A stretch of DNA of 64,000 bases from CBHTSZ01 sp966095765 (GCA_966095765.1 CBHTSZ010000001.1:62001-126000); one strand, 5' to 3'. Positions 32,725 through 39,829 are shown, numbered from the stretch's first letter. Translations and numbers: made by a program. The notes: generated by a model not told the origin, from the letters alone.

Positions 32725-32750
32725 TAAAAGGACACACGCAGGTGTGTCAA
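32725..32750 (-). terminator. Terminator after tRNA (minus strand)
   Basis: On the minus strand GACACAC and GTGTGTC form a hairpin with loop CTGC followed by CTTTTAT. It lies between the tRNA gene and the trehalase start. Confidence 0.75.
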
Positions 32751-32766
32751 AATGATTATGATTTCG

Positions 32767-32842
32767 TGGTGGGGGTGGCTGGACTTGAACCAGCGACCAA
32801 CAGGTTATGAGCCCGCTGCTCTAACCACTGAGCTACACCCCC
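32767..32842 (-). tRNA. tRNA with CAT anticodon (Ile-lysidine or elongator Met)
   Basis: A complete cloverleaf is present on the minus strand with acceptor GGGGGTG/CACCCCC, D-arm AGCTCAGTGGTTAGAGC, anticodon loop CTCATAA, T-arm GCTGGTTCAAGTCCAGC and encoded CCA. G1-C72 pairing rules out the initiator. The D-arm and T-arm resemble E. coli tRNA-Ile2, so this may be the TilS substrate whose C34 becomes lysidine (tilS is at 48220), but elongator Met cannot be excluded. Confidence 0.93.
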
Positions 32843-32936
32843 GTGACTAGATACGTCGCGTACCAGTATAACAGATGGGGAGCTGGCCGAGACGTCCAAA
32901 AAAAGTTATAGTATGGATAAGCATTTTAGATATAAC

Positions 32937-33350
32937 ATGAACCACTTACTCCATCGCTACCGACACTATCTGACGATTCAGAACGGGACAATCATCGTCG
33001 CGTTTTTGATATCGATGGGTTGGGTGTGGGGGACGGTACAAACATTGCAGAAGAACTTCACGTATCAGCAGCAAGTCGATGCGCTGACACAGAACGTCGA
33101 ACTCGAACGACTCCGCAACCAAAACCTCGAGTTCCAGCAACAGTACTATAAAAGTGATGAGTTTCTGGAACTAAGTGCTCGTCAGCGACTTGGCAAAGCA
33201 GCGCCCGGCGAAAAGCTCATCATCTTGCCCGACTCACGTAATATTGTTGATGCGGTAAAGCCAACCTCAGAGGTGCAACCAGCTGCGGTCCAGACAAGCA
33301 ACCTGTCTCAATGGGTGCGGTTCTTTTTCGGTGACAAAGCCGAGTCTTGA
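32937..33350 (+). CDS. FtsB/DivIC-like septum formation protein
   Basis: This 137-residue protein has a short cytoplasmic N-terminus, one membrane helix (about 18-38), a coiled coil (QQQVDALTQNVELERLRNQNLEFQQQYY) and a small C-terminal region with SARQRLGKAAPGEKLIILP, the FtsB/DivIC pattern. It should join the FtsL/FtsQ divisome complex. Two starts are possible: ATG 32913 directly abuts TATAGT (32907-32912) and is therefore disfavoured; ATG 32937 was chosen. Confidence 0.8.
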   Translation: MNHLLHRYRHYLTIQNGTIIVAFLISMGWVWGTVQTLQKNFTYQQQVDALTQNVELERLRNQNLEFQQQYYKSDEFLELSARQRLGKAAPGEKLIILPDSRNIVDAVKPTSEVQPAAVQTSNLSQWVRFFFGDKAES

Positions 33351-33375
33351 CCGATTACCTCTGATACGGTATCAT
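33347..33375 (+). promoter_or_regulatory. Promoter of initiator tRNA gene
   Basis: TTGACC (33347-33352), a 17-bp spacer and TATCAT (33370-33375) overlap the stop codon of the FtsB-like gene and precede the tRNA by 30 bp. Confidence 0.65.
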
Positions 33376-33405
33376 CAAGGCTGGTAAATGCGCCTGAGGC
33401 GATAT

Positions 33406-33483
33406 CGCGGGGTGGAGCAGTCTGGTCAGCTCGCGTGGCTCATAACCACGAGGTCAGAGGTTCAAATCCTCTCCCCGCTACCA
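33406..33483 (+). tRNA. Initiator tRNA-fMet (CAT)
   Basis: The cloverleaf has acceptor CGCGGGG/CCCCGCT with an unpaired C1-U72, A11-U24 in the D-stem, anticodon loop CTCATAA and encoded CCA. The C1 mismatch and A11-U24 are bacterial initiator features. The anticodon stem is CGTGG/CCACG, so the usual three G-C pairs (GGG/CCC) are reduced to two, with U29-A41 instead. A terminator follows. Confidence 0.93.
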
Positions 33484-33484
33484 T

Positions 33485-33522
33485 GAAAATACGATCATCA
33501 TCCGATGGTCGTATTTTCTTGG
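33485..33522 (+). terminator. Terminator after initiator tRNA
   Basis: GAAAATACGA (33485-33494) pairs with TCGTATTTTC, with an inner CAT/ATG extension, and is followed by TT. It is long and nearly perfect. Confidence 0.85.
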
Positions 33523-33526
33523 AAAC

Positions 33527-33565
33527 TTGCCAAGTGCTCTGCTGTAGGATACCCTAGGGGGGTAT
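33527..33565 (+). promoter_or_regulatory. CsoR-type operator over promoter
   Basis: TTGCCA (33527-33532), a 17-bp spacer and TACCCT (33550-33555) form the promoter. ATACCCTAGGGGGGTAT (33549-33565) matches the CsoR box pattern (TACCC-N-GGGGGTA) known from Bacillus copZA and covers the -10 box and start site, as expected for copper-relieved repression by the CsoR-like protein encoded two genes on. Confidence 0.75.
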
Positions 33566-33577
33566 ATAGGAGGGCGT

Positions 33578-34150
33578 ATGGAAAAAGTATCTAACAATCT
33601 AAATGCGATGGCGGCGAGCGCGACATTACACTGCCTCACGGGGTGTGCGATCGGTGAGATTCTCGGTCTGCTGATCGGTACGGCATTCGGCTTCAGTACG
33701 GCTGTATCGCTTGTGCTGGCGATATCATTGGCATTTTTGTTTGGTTATACGCTCTCAACTTTGCCGTTACTAAAGTCGGGCCTGGGGCTTTTTGCGGCAC
33801 TATCGGTTGTTTTTGCGGCCGATACACTGTCGATCGCAACGATGGAGCTTGTCGATAACGCTGTGATGGCGGTGATTCCCGGTGCGATGAACGCCGGCCT
33901 CGTGAACCCTATCTTTTGGCTATCGATGACGGCGGCACTCGGCGCAGCCTTCGTGGCAGCGTTTCCGGTGAACCGCTATTTGCTGACCAAAGACAAAGGA
34001 CATGCACTTGTGCATCAGTATCACCACGGCGACTACACCGCACATCAGTCAACTGAAGGGGATTGCTGCAGTGATGGTAGCCGCCCGATAGAGCACGGCA
34101 GTCACGACCACAAACATCACGATCACGCGGGGCATGCGCACCATGGATAG
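33578..34150 (+). CDS. DUF4396 membrane protein with His-rich tail
   Basis: This 190-residue protein has about four to five helices. LHCLTGCAIGEILGLLIG is the DUF4396 signature, with His, Cys and Glu placed to bind a metal inside the membrane. The last 45 residues are very rich in His (HDHKHHDHAGHAHHG) and contain a CC pair. It lies behind a CsoR-type operator and overlaps the csoR-like gene by 17 bp, so a copper-handling role is likely; transport or storage is not shown. AGGAGGG precedes ATG. Confidence 0.8.
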   Translation: MEKVSNNLNAMAASATLHCLTGCAIGEILGLLIGTAFGFSTAVSLVLAISLAFLFGYTLSTLPLLKSGLGLFAALSVVFAADTLSIATMELVDNAVMAVIPGAMNAGLVNPIFWLSMTAALGAAFVAAFPVNRYLLTKDKGHALVHQYHHGDYTAHQSTEGDCCSDGSRPIEHGSHDHKHHDHAGHAHHG

Positions 34151-34439
34151 TCACGGACATACCTCGTACGGCTACGCGACGAACAAGCCTGCTGTTCTCA
34201 AGCGCCTCAGCCGTGCAGAGGGACAGGTGCGCGGTATTGCACAAATGGTCGAGCAGGATAAGTACTGTATCGATATTCTGACTCAGATCAGTGCCACGCA
34301 GGCGGCGTTAGACAAAGTGGCGCTCGAACTGCTACGTGATCATGCCACCCACTGCCTCACGAACGATGCGGTTGGTCATGGTTCGACCGAAGAAAAAGTA
34401 AACGAACTCGTCACGGCCATCAGCCGGATGGTGAAGTAA
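34134..34439 (+). CDS. csoR: CsoR-family copper-sensing repressor
   Basis: This 101-residue all-helical protein has the CsoR/RcnR fold with VLKRLSRAEGQVRGIAQMVE. The Cu(I) ligands are C45, H70 and C74, at exactly the C-x24-H-x3-C spacing of copper-type CsoR. It should repress its own operon at the site at 33549 and let go when Cu(I) binds. The start overlaps the upstream gene; ATG 34143 is an alternative. Confidence 0.92.
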   Translation: MRTMDSHGHTSYGYATNKPAVLKRLSRAEGQVRGIAQMVEQDKYCIDILTQISATQAALDKVALELLRDHATHCLTNDAVGHGSTEEKVNELVTAISRMVK

Positions 34440-34454
34440 TTTAGGAGGAAAACT

Positions 34455-34835
34455 ATGGAAACGAAACCTTTGCTATATGGTATCATCGGCTTTTTGCTCG
34501 GTGGACTGGTCGTGTCGATCGCCGCAAGCCAAACAGACACAAAAGCTCCTCATACAGCTGGTTCTGATATGACGATGACCCAAATGGTTGATGGACTCAA
34601 GGACAAGCGAGGTGATGCCTACGACCGGGCATTTATTTCCGGGATGATCGAACATCACCGTGGTGCTGTCGAGATGGCGGAGTTGTCTGCGGAGCGCTCG
34701 AAGCATCCAGAGATCAAGCAACTGTCCGAAGCTATCCTTTCGGCACAACGAACAGAGATCGCTCAGATGCAGCAATGGCAGGCTGATTGGGGTTACGGAA
34801 ACGCTCCGGCGGGCCATGCCCCGATGGATCACTAG
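34455..34835 (+). CDS. DUF305 membrane-anchored protein
   Basis: This 126-residue protein has an N-terminal membrane anchor (about 6-24) and a DUF305 four-helix domain with MIEHHRGAVEMAE, KQLSEAILSAQRTEIAQMQQW, and a His/Met-rich end (GHAPMDH). DUF305 proteins often go with copper systems and may bind metal at the His/Met positions. AGGAGG precedes ATG 16 bp after csoR, so it completes a three-gene copper-responsive operon. Confidence 0.88.
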   Translation: METKPLLYGIIGFLLGGLVVSIAASQTDTKAPHTAGSDMTMTQMVDGLKDKRGDAYDRAFISGMIEHHRGAVEMAELSAERSKHPEIKQLSEAILSAQRTEIAQMQQWQADWGYGNAPAGHAPMDH

Positions 34836-34865
34836 GTCACCATACACGATTGTAAAAATGACCGC

Positions 34866-34881
34866 TGTGAACATGGTTACT
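34866..34881 (+). promoter_or_regulatory. Crp/Fnr-like site upstream of KGG stress protein
   Basis: TGTGAACATGGTTACT has a perfect left half-site and a TTACT right half. Its centre is 29.5 bp before CATACT (34903-34908), again -41.5 from the predicted start. Confidence 0.5.
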
Positions 34882-34943
34882 GCGTCATTTTTGCCTCCTT
34901 GCCATACTAGTACGTGCAAATATAACTAACGGAAGGAGGCTAC

Positions 34944-35123
34944 ATGGCTACATCCGATCGAGGATTTGCAAGTATGGACAAGAAGAAGCAGGAAAAGATT
35001 GCTTCGATGGGAGGTAAATCCCAAGGTGCCCAAAACAACCCAGGGAACTTTGCCAACGACCGTAAGAAAGCTAGTGAAGCTGGTCAGAAGGGTGGTAGTA
35101 ATAGCCGGGGTGGTGGCAGTTAG
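34944..35123 (+). CDS. KGG-repeat stress-induced protein (GsiB/YciG-like)
   Basis: This 59-residue hydrophilic protein has two KGG-type motifs: GFASMDKKKQEKIASMGGK and NFANDRKKASEAGQKGG, ending in a Gly/Ser tail. Such proteins are disordered and induced by general, osmotic or desiccation stress in many bacteria. GGAAGGAGG precedes ATG. A Crp-like site at -41.5 and a terminator after the gene make it a stand-alone stress unit and support the view that the Crp-like regulator controls stress genes. Confidence 0.9.
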   Translation: MATSDRGFASMDKKKQEKIASMGGKSQGAQNNPGNFANDRKKASEAGQKGGSNSRGGGS

Positions 35124-35169
35124 ACCTTAGTAACAGATAATTCCTCCACCAATTTTCCCCTACCTACCA

Positions 35170-35200
35170 AAAGAGCCGCATCTCGCGGCTCTTTCTTTTT
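35170..35200. terminator. Bidirectional terminator
   Basis: AAGAGCCGC pairs with GCGGCTCTT around ATCTC, with T-rich (plus) and A-rich (minus-strand T) flanks. It serves the KGG gene and the convergent flavoprotein operon. Confidence 0.85.
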
Positions 35201-35206
35201 AGGGTA

Positions 35207-36580
35207 CTAGACTTTGATCTTCGCGCACGCGACACGAACCGCTTCTGACCAGGTCGGGAAGGCGTGGATAGTGTTTGCGACCTGTTGAGCGGTGAGACCG
35301 TACTGGATAGCTAGCCCAAGCTCATGGATAACTTCACCGGCATGGGCGGAGACGATGCTCGCGCCGAGCAGAACGCCATGCTTATCGGTGATGACTTTGA
35401 CGAAACCGTCCATGGCATTGCTAACGTTAGCGCGTCCGATGACGTTGACGGGCACGATCGCCGTCTTGGTTGGGAGGTCTCGTTTGAGGCAATCCTCTTC
35501 GCTCATACCGACGCTGGCTACTTCTGGAGTGAGGAAGGTGACCCGAGGTATCGCTTTGTAGTCAGGACTTACCTTGTGTTTGTTGAGGATGTTGTTGGCT
35601 GCGATACGGCTTTCAACGACTCCAACATGGGTGTACATGTGCTGACCGAGGACATCGCCGGCGGCGTAAATATGCCGAACGTTGGTTTGGAGGTACTCGT
35701 TCGTATCGATACCACGGGCGTTATATTCAACACCTGCGTTCTCGAGGCCGATGTCGACGTTCGGGTCCTTGCCAATAGCGACAAGCACCTGGTCGGCTTT
35801 GACGGCGTGCTGCTCGCCGCCGCGGAGAAATTCGACACGTGGCGTGATGCCTTCGATCGAAACGCCAGTAATCTTGGCCTTTGTGAGGACGTGAACACTA
35901 CGACGCTTGGCGAGCACCGCTTCAACGAGCTGGCTGACTTCTTGATCTTCACGAGGTAGTAGGCGTGGGGCTTCTTCGGCGATATAGACCTTGGTGCCAA
36001 AGCTTGCAAACAGTTCAGCAAACTCAACACCGGTCGGACCGCCGCCGATGATAAAGAGTGTCTTTGGTGGCTTTGGCAGGTCCAGGATGGTCCGGGCGTT
36101 TTGTAGCGTGACGCGTTCAGAGACTGGAACACTGAGTGAGGTCCATGATGAGCCGCTTGCGATCAGGAAGTGTTCGGCGCTGAGATGACGACGGTTGACG
36201 GTAATCTCGTGCGGCGAGATAAAGTGCGCATGACCGTGATAGAGACCGATACCCTTGCTCTGGTAATATTTGGCGCTCGCAGGTGCACCGGTTCGTTTGA
36301 CGGCGAGATCTTTCCAGGCCTTGACGGAAGGGTAGTTAAAACCAGCAGTTGAAGTGCGTACTCCAAACGTTTCAGCGGACTTCGCGGAGTTTAAGACGCG
36401 AGCCGCTTCGAGCAGCGCCTTTGTCGGGACGCAGCCCCAGTTTGGTGCTTGGCCGCCGATGAGGTCAGACTCGATAATAGCCACGCGTTTGCCGGCCGAG
36501 GCAACGATATCGGCGGCAACACTACCGCCAGCGCCGCTGCCGATGACGATGAGGTCGTAGTCGTATTTTTGTTTTGCCAT
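35207..36580 (-). CDS. Pyridine nucleotide-disulfide oxidoreductase family flavoprotein lacking one redox Cys
   Basis: This 457-residue FAD/NAD(P) protein resembles mercuric reductase and dihydrolipoamide dehydrogenase. It has FAD motif GSGAGGSVAA (14-19 GxGxxG), NAD motif IIGGGPTGVEFAE, the GRxxN-like second FAD loop, and C-terminal HAFPTWSE. The redox disulfide motif, normally GGTCxNxGC, is GGQA45PNWGC50, so only one Cys remains and disulfide chemistry is not possible in the usual way. ATG 36580 has AAAGGAAG upstream. It is the last gene after an ATP-cone protein and a membrane protein. Confidence 0.88.
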   Translation of the reverse strand: MAKQKYDYDLIVIGSGAGGSVAADIVASAGKRVAIIESDLIGGQAPNWGCVPTKALLEAARVLNSAKSAETFGVRTSTAGFNYPSVKAWKDLAVKRTGAPASAKYYQSKGIGLYHGHAHFISPHEITVNRRHLSAEHFLIASGSSWTSLSVPVSERVTLQNARTILDLPKPPKTLFIIGGGPTGVEFAELFASFGTKVYIAEEAPRLLPREDQEVSQLVEAVLAKRRSVHVLTKAKITGVSIEGITPRVEFLRGGEQHAVKADQVLVAIGKDPNVDIGLENAGVEYNARGIDTNEYLQTNVRHIYAAGDVLGQHMYTHVGVVESRIAANNILNKHKVSPDYKAIPRVTFLTPEVASVGMSEEDCLKRDLPTKTAIVPVNVIGRANVSNAMDGFVKVITDKHGVLLGASIVSAHAGEVIHELGLAIQYGLTAQQVANTIHAFPTWSEAVRVACAKIKV

Positions 36581-36597
36581 GGATCGCTTCCTTTCGT

Positions 36598-36876
36598 TCA
36601 CGCCACTAACTGATGATGTTCATAGAGATACGCAGCCTCGGGGTGGTATAGGTGCAGGTATTTGCTCGCGACACGTCGCACGTCGGCACTCGTTACCTCG
36701 GTCTTTGTCATGAGCCAACTGATGACATGACGGCAGACTCGTTCAGCGGTGACATGAGCTTCGCCTTCAAGCGCTCGGACGGATAAACATGCAGCAACGA
36801 TGCTCTGGTGGAGTTTGAGCGGGTCAAAAGCTTCCGAACTGTGGGTGCCGCGTTTGATGACGTAGGCTTCGGTCAT
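36598..36876 (-). CDS. Stand-alone ATP-cone domain protein
   Basis: This 92-residue protein consists of an ATP-cone: VIKRGTHSSEAFDPLKLHQSIVAAC, then a helix with TAERVCRHVISWL, TSADVRRVASKYL and a final YLYEHH. The domain senses ATP/dATP in ribonucleotide reductase and NrdR, but no zinc ribbon or reductase is attached. It overlaps the upstream membrane gene (ATGA) and precedes the flavoprotein by 17 bp, so all three are one operon. It could make the operon's output respond to adenylate level; this is inference. Confidence 0.8.
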   Translation of the reverse strand: MTEAYVIKRGTHSSEAFDPLKLHQSIVAACLSVRALEGEAHVTAERVCRHVISWLMTKTEVTSADVRRVASKYLHLYHPEAAYLYEHHQLVA

Positions 36877-37592
36877 GAGACGCCTCCCATCTGCAGTACA
36901 GCTAGGTAGACAGTGAGGAGAACGAGAGCCGCAGCGCTCGTCCACTTGAGGAAATCTTTGGAGTTTTCGCGCCACCGCTGGATAGAGCTGATCTTGTGGC
37001 CGCTGCTGAGGTAGAAGGCGACAAAGATGAGTGGTAGGCAAACGGCGAGTGCATAAAGGAGCGAGAGGGTAAACCACTTCGCAGACGAGAATCCTTCGAG
37101 GGTTAATGCGGTGATAGCCAGCGGTGCGATGACGAACGGGAGCTCGGTAAAGGCGGTTGCGGTACCGAGAGTGAACGCTTCGACGCTCGACTTGGTCTTT
37201 TTGGCTCGGGCAGTGATGTATTCGGCGGCTGGTCGAGGGAGCCAGAGCTGCGTGCCGCGGCCACGACGGTAGTAAAAGAGCACCATGAGCAGCGCAACGA
37301 GCGGTGCGATGGTGAGTGTAATGGTCGAGGTCAAGGTTGTGTTGTGGGTGATCCCGGCTCGAACAAGCGCGATCGCACCGAGCTGAAGTAGGCTGATGGT
37401 GATAATGTTGCCGAGGATGTACCAAAAGTTGAGGTTGAGGAGGCGACTGTTCGGGAGGCGTCGACCGATCGTATGCGAGCTCAGTAGCGTGAGAACGCTA
37501 ACGCTCAGCTGAAAACAGGCATGCACAAACACGGCACCCAATAGGATGAGGAGCATCGGCAGCGTTGCGTACAGTGTTTCAAAGGTTAGCAT
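36873..37592 (-). CDS. Polytopic membrane protein, DsbD/CcdA- or LysE-like
   Basis: This 239-residue protein has about six helices in two halves, with an N-terminal FVHACFQLSVSVLTLLSSH and, midway, LGTATAFTELPFVIAPLAITAL. The pattern recalls the CcdA/DsbD/sulfite-exporter group, but the redox Cys pair is not conserved (one early Cys only). It is the first gene of an operon with an ATP-cone protein and a flavoprotein, which could supply or take electrons. TATAAA lies about 10 nt before ATG on the minus strand. Confidence 0.6.
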   Translation of the reverse strand: MLTFETLYATLPMLLILLGAVFVHACFQLSVSVLTLLSSHTIGRRLPNSRLLNLNFWYILGNIITISLLQLGAIALVRAGITHNTTLTSTITLTIAPLVALLMVLFYYRRGRGTQLWLPRPAAEYITARAKKTKSSVEAFTLGTATAFTELPFVIAPLAITALTLEGFSSAKWFTLSLLYALAVCLPLIFVAFYLSSGHKISSIQRWRENSKDFLKWTSAAALVLLTVYLAVLQMGGVS

Positions 37593-37669
37593 GTTGGTTT
37601 TTTATAGTTTCTCACACCACTATATACCACATATATACCAGGGGTCAAAAAGAATATGCTTGGAGGGTA

Positions 37670-37698
37670 TTGACAAAACTAAGCATTTGCGTTATTAT
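37670..37698 (+). promoter_or_regulatory. Strong promoter of 65-residue protein gene
   Basis: TTGACA (37670-37675), a 17-bp spacer and TATTAT (37693-37698) are followed by an A/T-rich leader of about 34 nt. Confidence 0.8.
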
Positions 37699-37738
37699 GA
37701 GCTTATAAGTTCATAAAAAACAAATAAAGGCAACAACG

Positions 37739-37936
37739 ATGACAAAGCACGAAAACGAACTCAATGACCACCTTCTCGAAATGGGTTGGAAGCAGGGCGC
37801 CGCTACTCCCGAGCGTGTCGCGAGCCTGATCGAGCGCCTCTCAACCCGCAACAAGCTCCAGATGGCCGCGGTTGCGATCGCTGATACCGACCTATACGCC
37901 TTTGACGAGGCAGAACTCTTCGAAGAAGCAGCCTAG
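37739..37936 (+). CDS. Small acidic hypothetical protein
   Basis: This 65-residue protein is helical and acidic (it ends FDEAELFEEAA). No domain is recognised. It has a near-consensus promoter with an A/T-rich leader; only a weak AAAGGC lies ahead of ATG. It sits just before the tRNA gene used by the mobile element, on the chromosome side. The strong promoter suggests a real, expressed gene. Confidence 0.6.
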   Translation: MTKHENELNDHLLEMGWKQGAATPERVASLIERLSTRNKLQMAAVAIADTDLYAFDEAELFEEAA

Positions 37937-37989
37937 AAATATCATCTGACATCTGTTACAATCGACTGTGCTTTACGGCAAACAGACAC

Positions 37990-38066
37990 GGCACCGTAGC
38001 TCAGCTGGTTAGAGCGTAGGACTCATAAGCCTAAGGTCACTGGTTCAAGCCCAGTCGGTGCTACCA
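37990..38066 (+). tRNA. tRNA with CAT anticodon (probable elongator Met); integration site
   Basis: The cloverleaf has acceptor GGCACCG/CGGTGCT (G1-U72), D-arm GCTCAGCTGGTTAGAGC, anticodon loop CTCATAA, T-arm ACTGGTTCAAGCCCAGT and encoded CCA. The A31-G39 pair closing the anticodon stem is a mismatch. GTAGCTCAG and GGTCAC resemble elongator Met. A serine recombinase gene runs antisense into it, and 15 bp of its T-arm and acceptor recur at 44082, so this is the attachment site of the mobile element. Confidence 0.93.
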
Positions 38067-39558
38067 AATTTGAATTTATAGCTTCTCCGGAGGCTATTTT
38101 TCGTATTAACAGATAAGAATTTATATTTTCAATGGTTCCAAACCCGGTTTCAAAATCGTAAGGTAAGCCTTTTGGAAAAAGCAGCTTTTGGATAGCTTGT
38201 TTCGTTGCAGTATCTGCTTCGCTCCAAAATTTTTCTGGATCTGAAAGAAACGTCATTGCTTGATCGATAATTTCCTCGCGATTTTCTAGAGTCATTTCTA
38301 GCCTCTGTTTGCCTGCAATAAGCCCAGATATTTTTGTATCGAGAGTCTTCAACTGGGTATCCTTCTCTGAATCTGTAAGCTTATCCTCAATGTACTTTTC
38401 TATGGTCTTGGCACGAAGTGCTTGGTATGATTCAAGTTCCCGGTTAATTTTCTTACCCATCAATATTTCGTTTTCGTATTCTTCGTTCCATTTTCTCAAA
38501 ACGATATTTTTGAAAACTTTGGCATATTCATCGAGTGGTTTTAAATCTTCGAGAATCTTTCTAAAGTCGGCATGAACTTCATTAACATTCTTTCCGTTAG
38601 GTTTACCTGTTATTTTCGTTCTACATCCCTTTGAGTTGCAGAAATAACGTGAATAAAAGCCCCCATTTCCTTTCGATGTGCTGCCCGTCATATTTTTCGA
38701 GCAGTTTGTGCAAATTAAAAAGCGCCTGAGTGGGTATAAATCATCACCTGAAAATGTTATCGATTTCGTACTGTCATTAATTATCTCTATATTCTTTTGA
38801 ATAATGGATTCCGCAACTAAAGGTTCATGCAGCCCTTGATTTAGACCGGAGGTTAATTTATTTCTCGTCAAACCTGCATAAAAAGGATTCTGCAGTATGA
38901 TGCGCATCGCGTCAGTTGTTTTTTGTTTTCCATTCTTTGTAGTAATTCCCTTAGTTTCTGCAAATTTCGCTATGTTAGTAAGATTATATTTCTGTTTACT
39001 GAACTCTAGCAGTACTTCGCGAATAGCTGGGCCCGTCACTTCATCGATTACTACACGCCCGTCTATTTTTTTATAGCCAACAGGAGCACTGTGGGGCCAG
39101 CCACCCTGTTCTACGCGAGCCCTCATGCCCGTAACTGTTCGTATTGCCCTAATCTCATTATCAAACTGTGCTGCTGCAGCGAGTATGGCTTCAAGAAATC
39201 TGCCCACGGGGTCATCATCCATAGGTTCTGTTACTGAAATGATCTTTACGCCATATTTGTTTAGTGCAACCTTTATCCCGTAGTAGTCACCAAGATTTCG
39301 GGCAAGGCGATCTATTTTCCATATAAATAGGGTATCGATTGAACCTCTGCTTTCCCGGACATATTTCAGAAGACGTTGGAGTTCTGTTCTATCTATTACT
39401 TTCGCAGATTCACCTTTTTCCCGATAAATATTTTCTTCAGGTACCTGAAATCCCAGCTTGAGCGCATGCTGTAAGCATTCTCGCTCTTGAGTATCGAGAC
39501 TTGTTCGGTTATCGGCTTGTTCCTTTGTAGAAACACGAGTATAGATAACACCAATCAT
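38023..39558 (-). CDS. Large serine recombinase (integrase)
   Basis: This 511-residue protein has an N-terminal resolvase domain with nucleophile S10 in YTRVSTKEQ and the FIWKIDRLARNLGDYY helix, a recombinase domain, a zinc ribbon (CTNCSKNM ... YFCNSKGC) and a long coiled coil (about 350-440). It should insert and excise the element. The last 17 residues (from NSNLVAPTGLEP on) are read largely from the antisense strand of the tRNA gene, so this tail is a product of integration. Serine recombinases seldom use tRNA genes. ATG 39558 is preceded by the small gene at 39580. Confidence 0.95.
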   Translation of the reverse strand: MIGVIYTRVSTKEQADNRTSLDTQERECLQHALKLGFQVPEENIYREKGESAKVIDRTELQRLLKYVRESRGSIDTLFIWKIDRLARNLGDYYGIKVALNKYGVKIISVTEPMDDDPVGRFLEAILAAAAQFDNEIRAIRTVTGMRARVEQGGWPHSAPVGYKKIDGRVVIDEVTGPAIREVLLEFSKQKYNLTNIAKFAETKGITTKNGKQKTTDAMRIILQNPFYAGLTRNKLTSGLNQGLHEPLVAESIIQKNIEIINDSTKSITFSGDDLYPLRRFLICTNCSKNMTGSTSKGNGGFYSRYFCNSKGCRTKITGKPNGKNVNEVHADFRKILEDLKPLDEYAKVFKNIVLRKWNEEYENEILMGKKINRELESYQALRAKTIEKYIEDKLTDSEKDTQLKTLDTKISGLIAGKQRLEMTLENREEIIDQAMTFLSDPEKFWSEADTATKQAIQKLLFPKGLPYDFETGFGTIENINSYLLIRKIASGEAINSNLVAPTGLEPVTLGL

Positions 39559-39579
39559 GGAACCATAATAGGTGATTGC

Positions 39580-39765
39580 TTACAGGGTTTTCAAGCTTTC
39601 AAGTTTGTTCTTGGAACCATTTTTAATTGTATTTATTGCTATCGCTTCCATAAGCGAAAGCATTAACGTAAGTTCTTCGTCACTTAGGTCACGAGCATTT
39701 ATACCAAGCATTTTTCTTGCTTGAGATGGGGTAGTTATAGAAGAGTAAATCTTTGATCGTGACAC
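39580..39765 (-). CDS. Small protein upstream of recombinase
   Basis: This 61-residue frame starts at GTG 39765 (MSRSKIYSSITTPSQARKMLG). Its C-terminal half is an amphipathic Leu/Met-rich helix. It lies 21 bp upstream of the recombinase on the same strand, behind two inverted repeats that look like operators. It may be a recombination directionality factor or regulator, but there is no recognised domain and no strong ribosome site. Confidence 0.45.
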   Translation of the reverse strand: MSRSKIYSSITTPSQARKMLGINARDLSDEELTLMLSLMEAIAINTIKNGSKNKLESLKTL

Positions 39766-39772
39766 GGCATAA

Positions 39773-39829
39773 ATCAGTTTACTGATACTTTTCGCCGGTC
39801 TACGTTCAATTCAACGTAACCTTATTATA
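39773..39829 (-). promoter_or_regulatory. Promoter with two inverted repeats, recombinase operon
   Basis: On the minus strand TATAAT (39829-39824) is followed by TACGTT-N6-AACGTA (39818-39801) over the predicted start site, then ATCAGT-N2-ACTGAT (39786-39773) just before the first gene. Both are likely operator sites. Confidence 0.5.

Noticed and set aside
36877..37425. Long upstream extension of the ATP-cone frame on the minus strand
   Set aside because: It is antiparallel-phase sequence of the overlapping membrane protein gene, rich in His, Arg and Pro. The real start is ATG 36876, overlapping the upstream stop.
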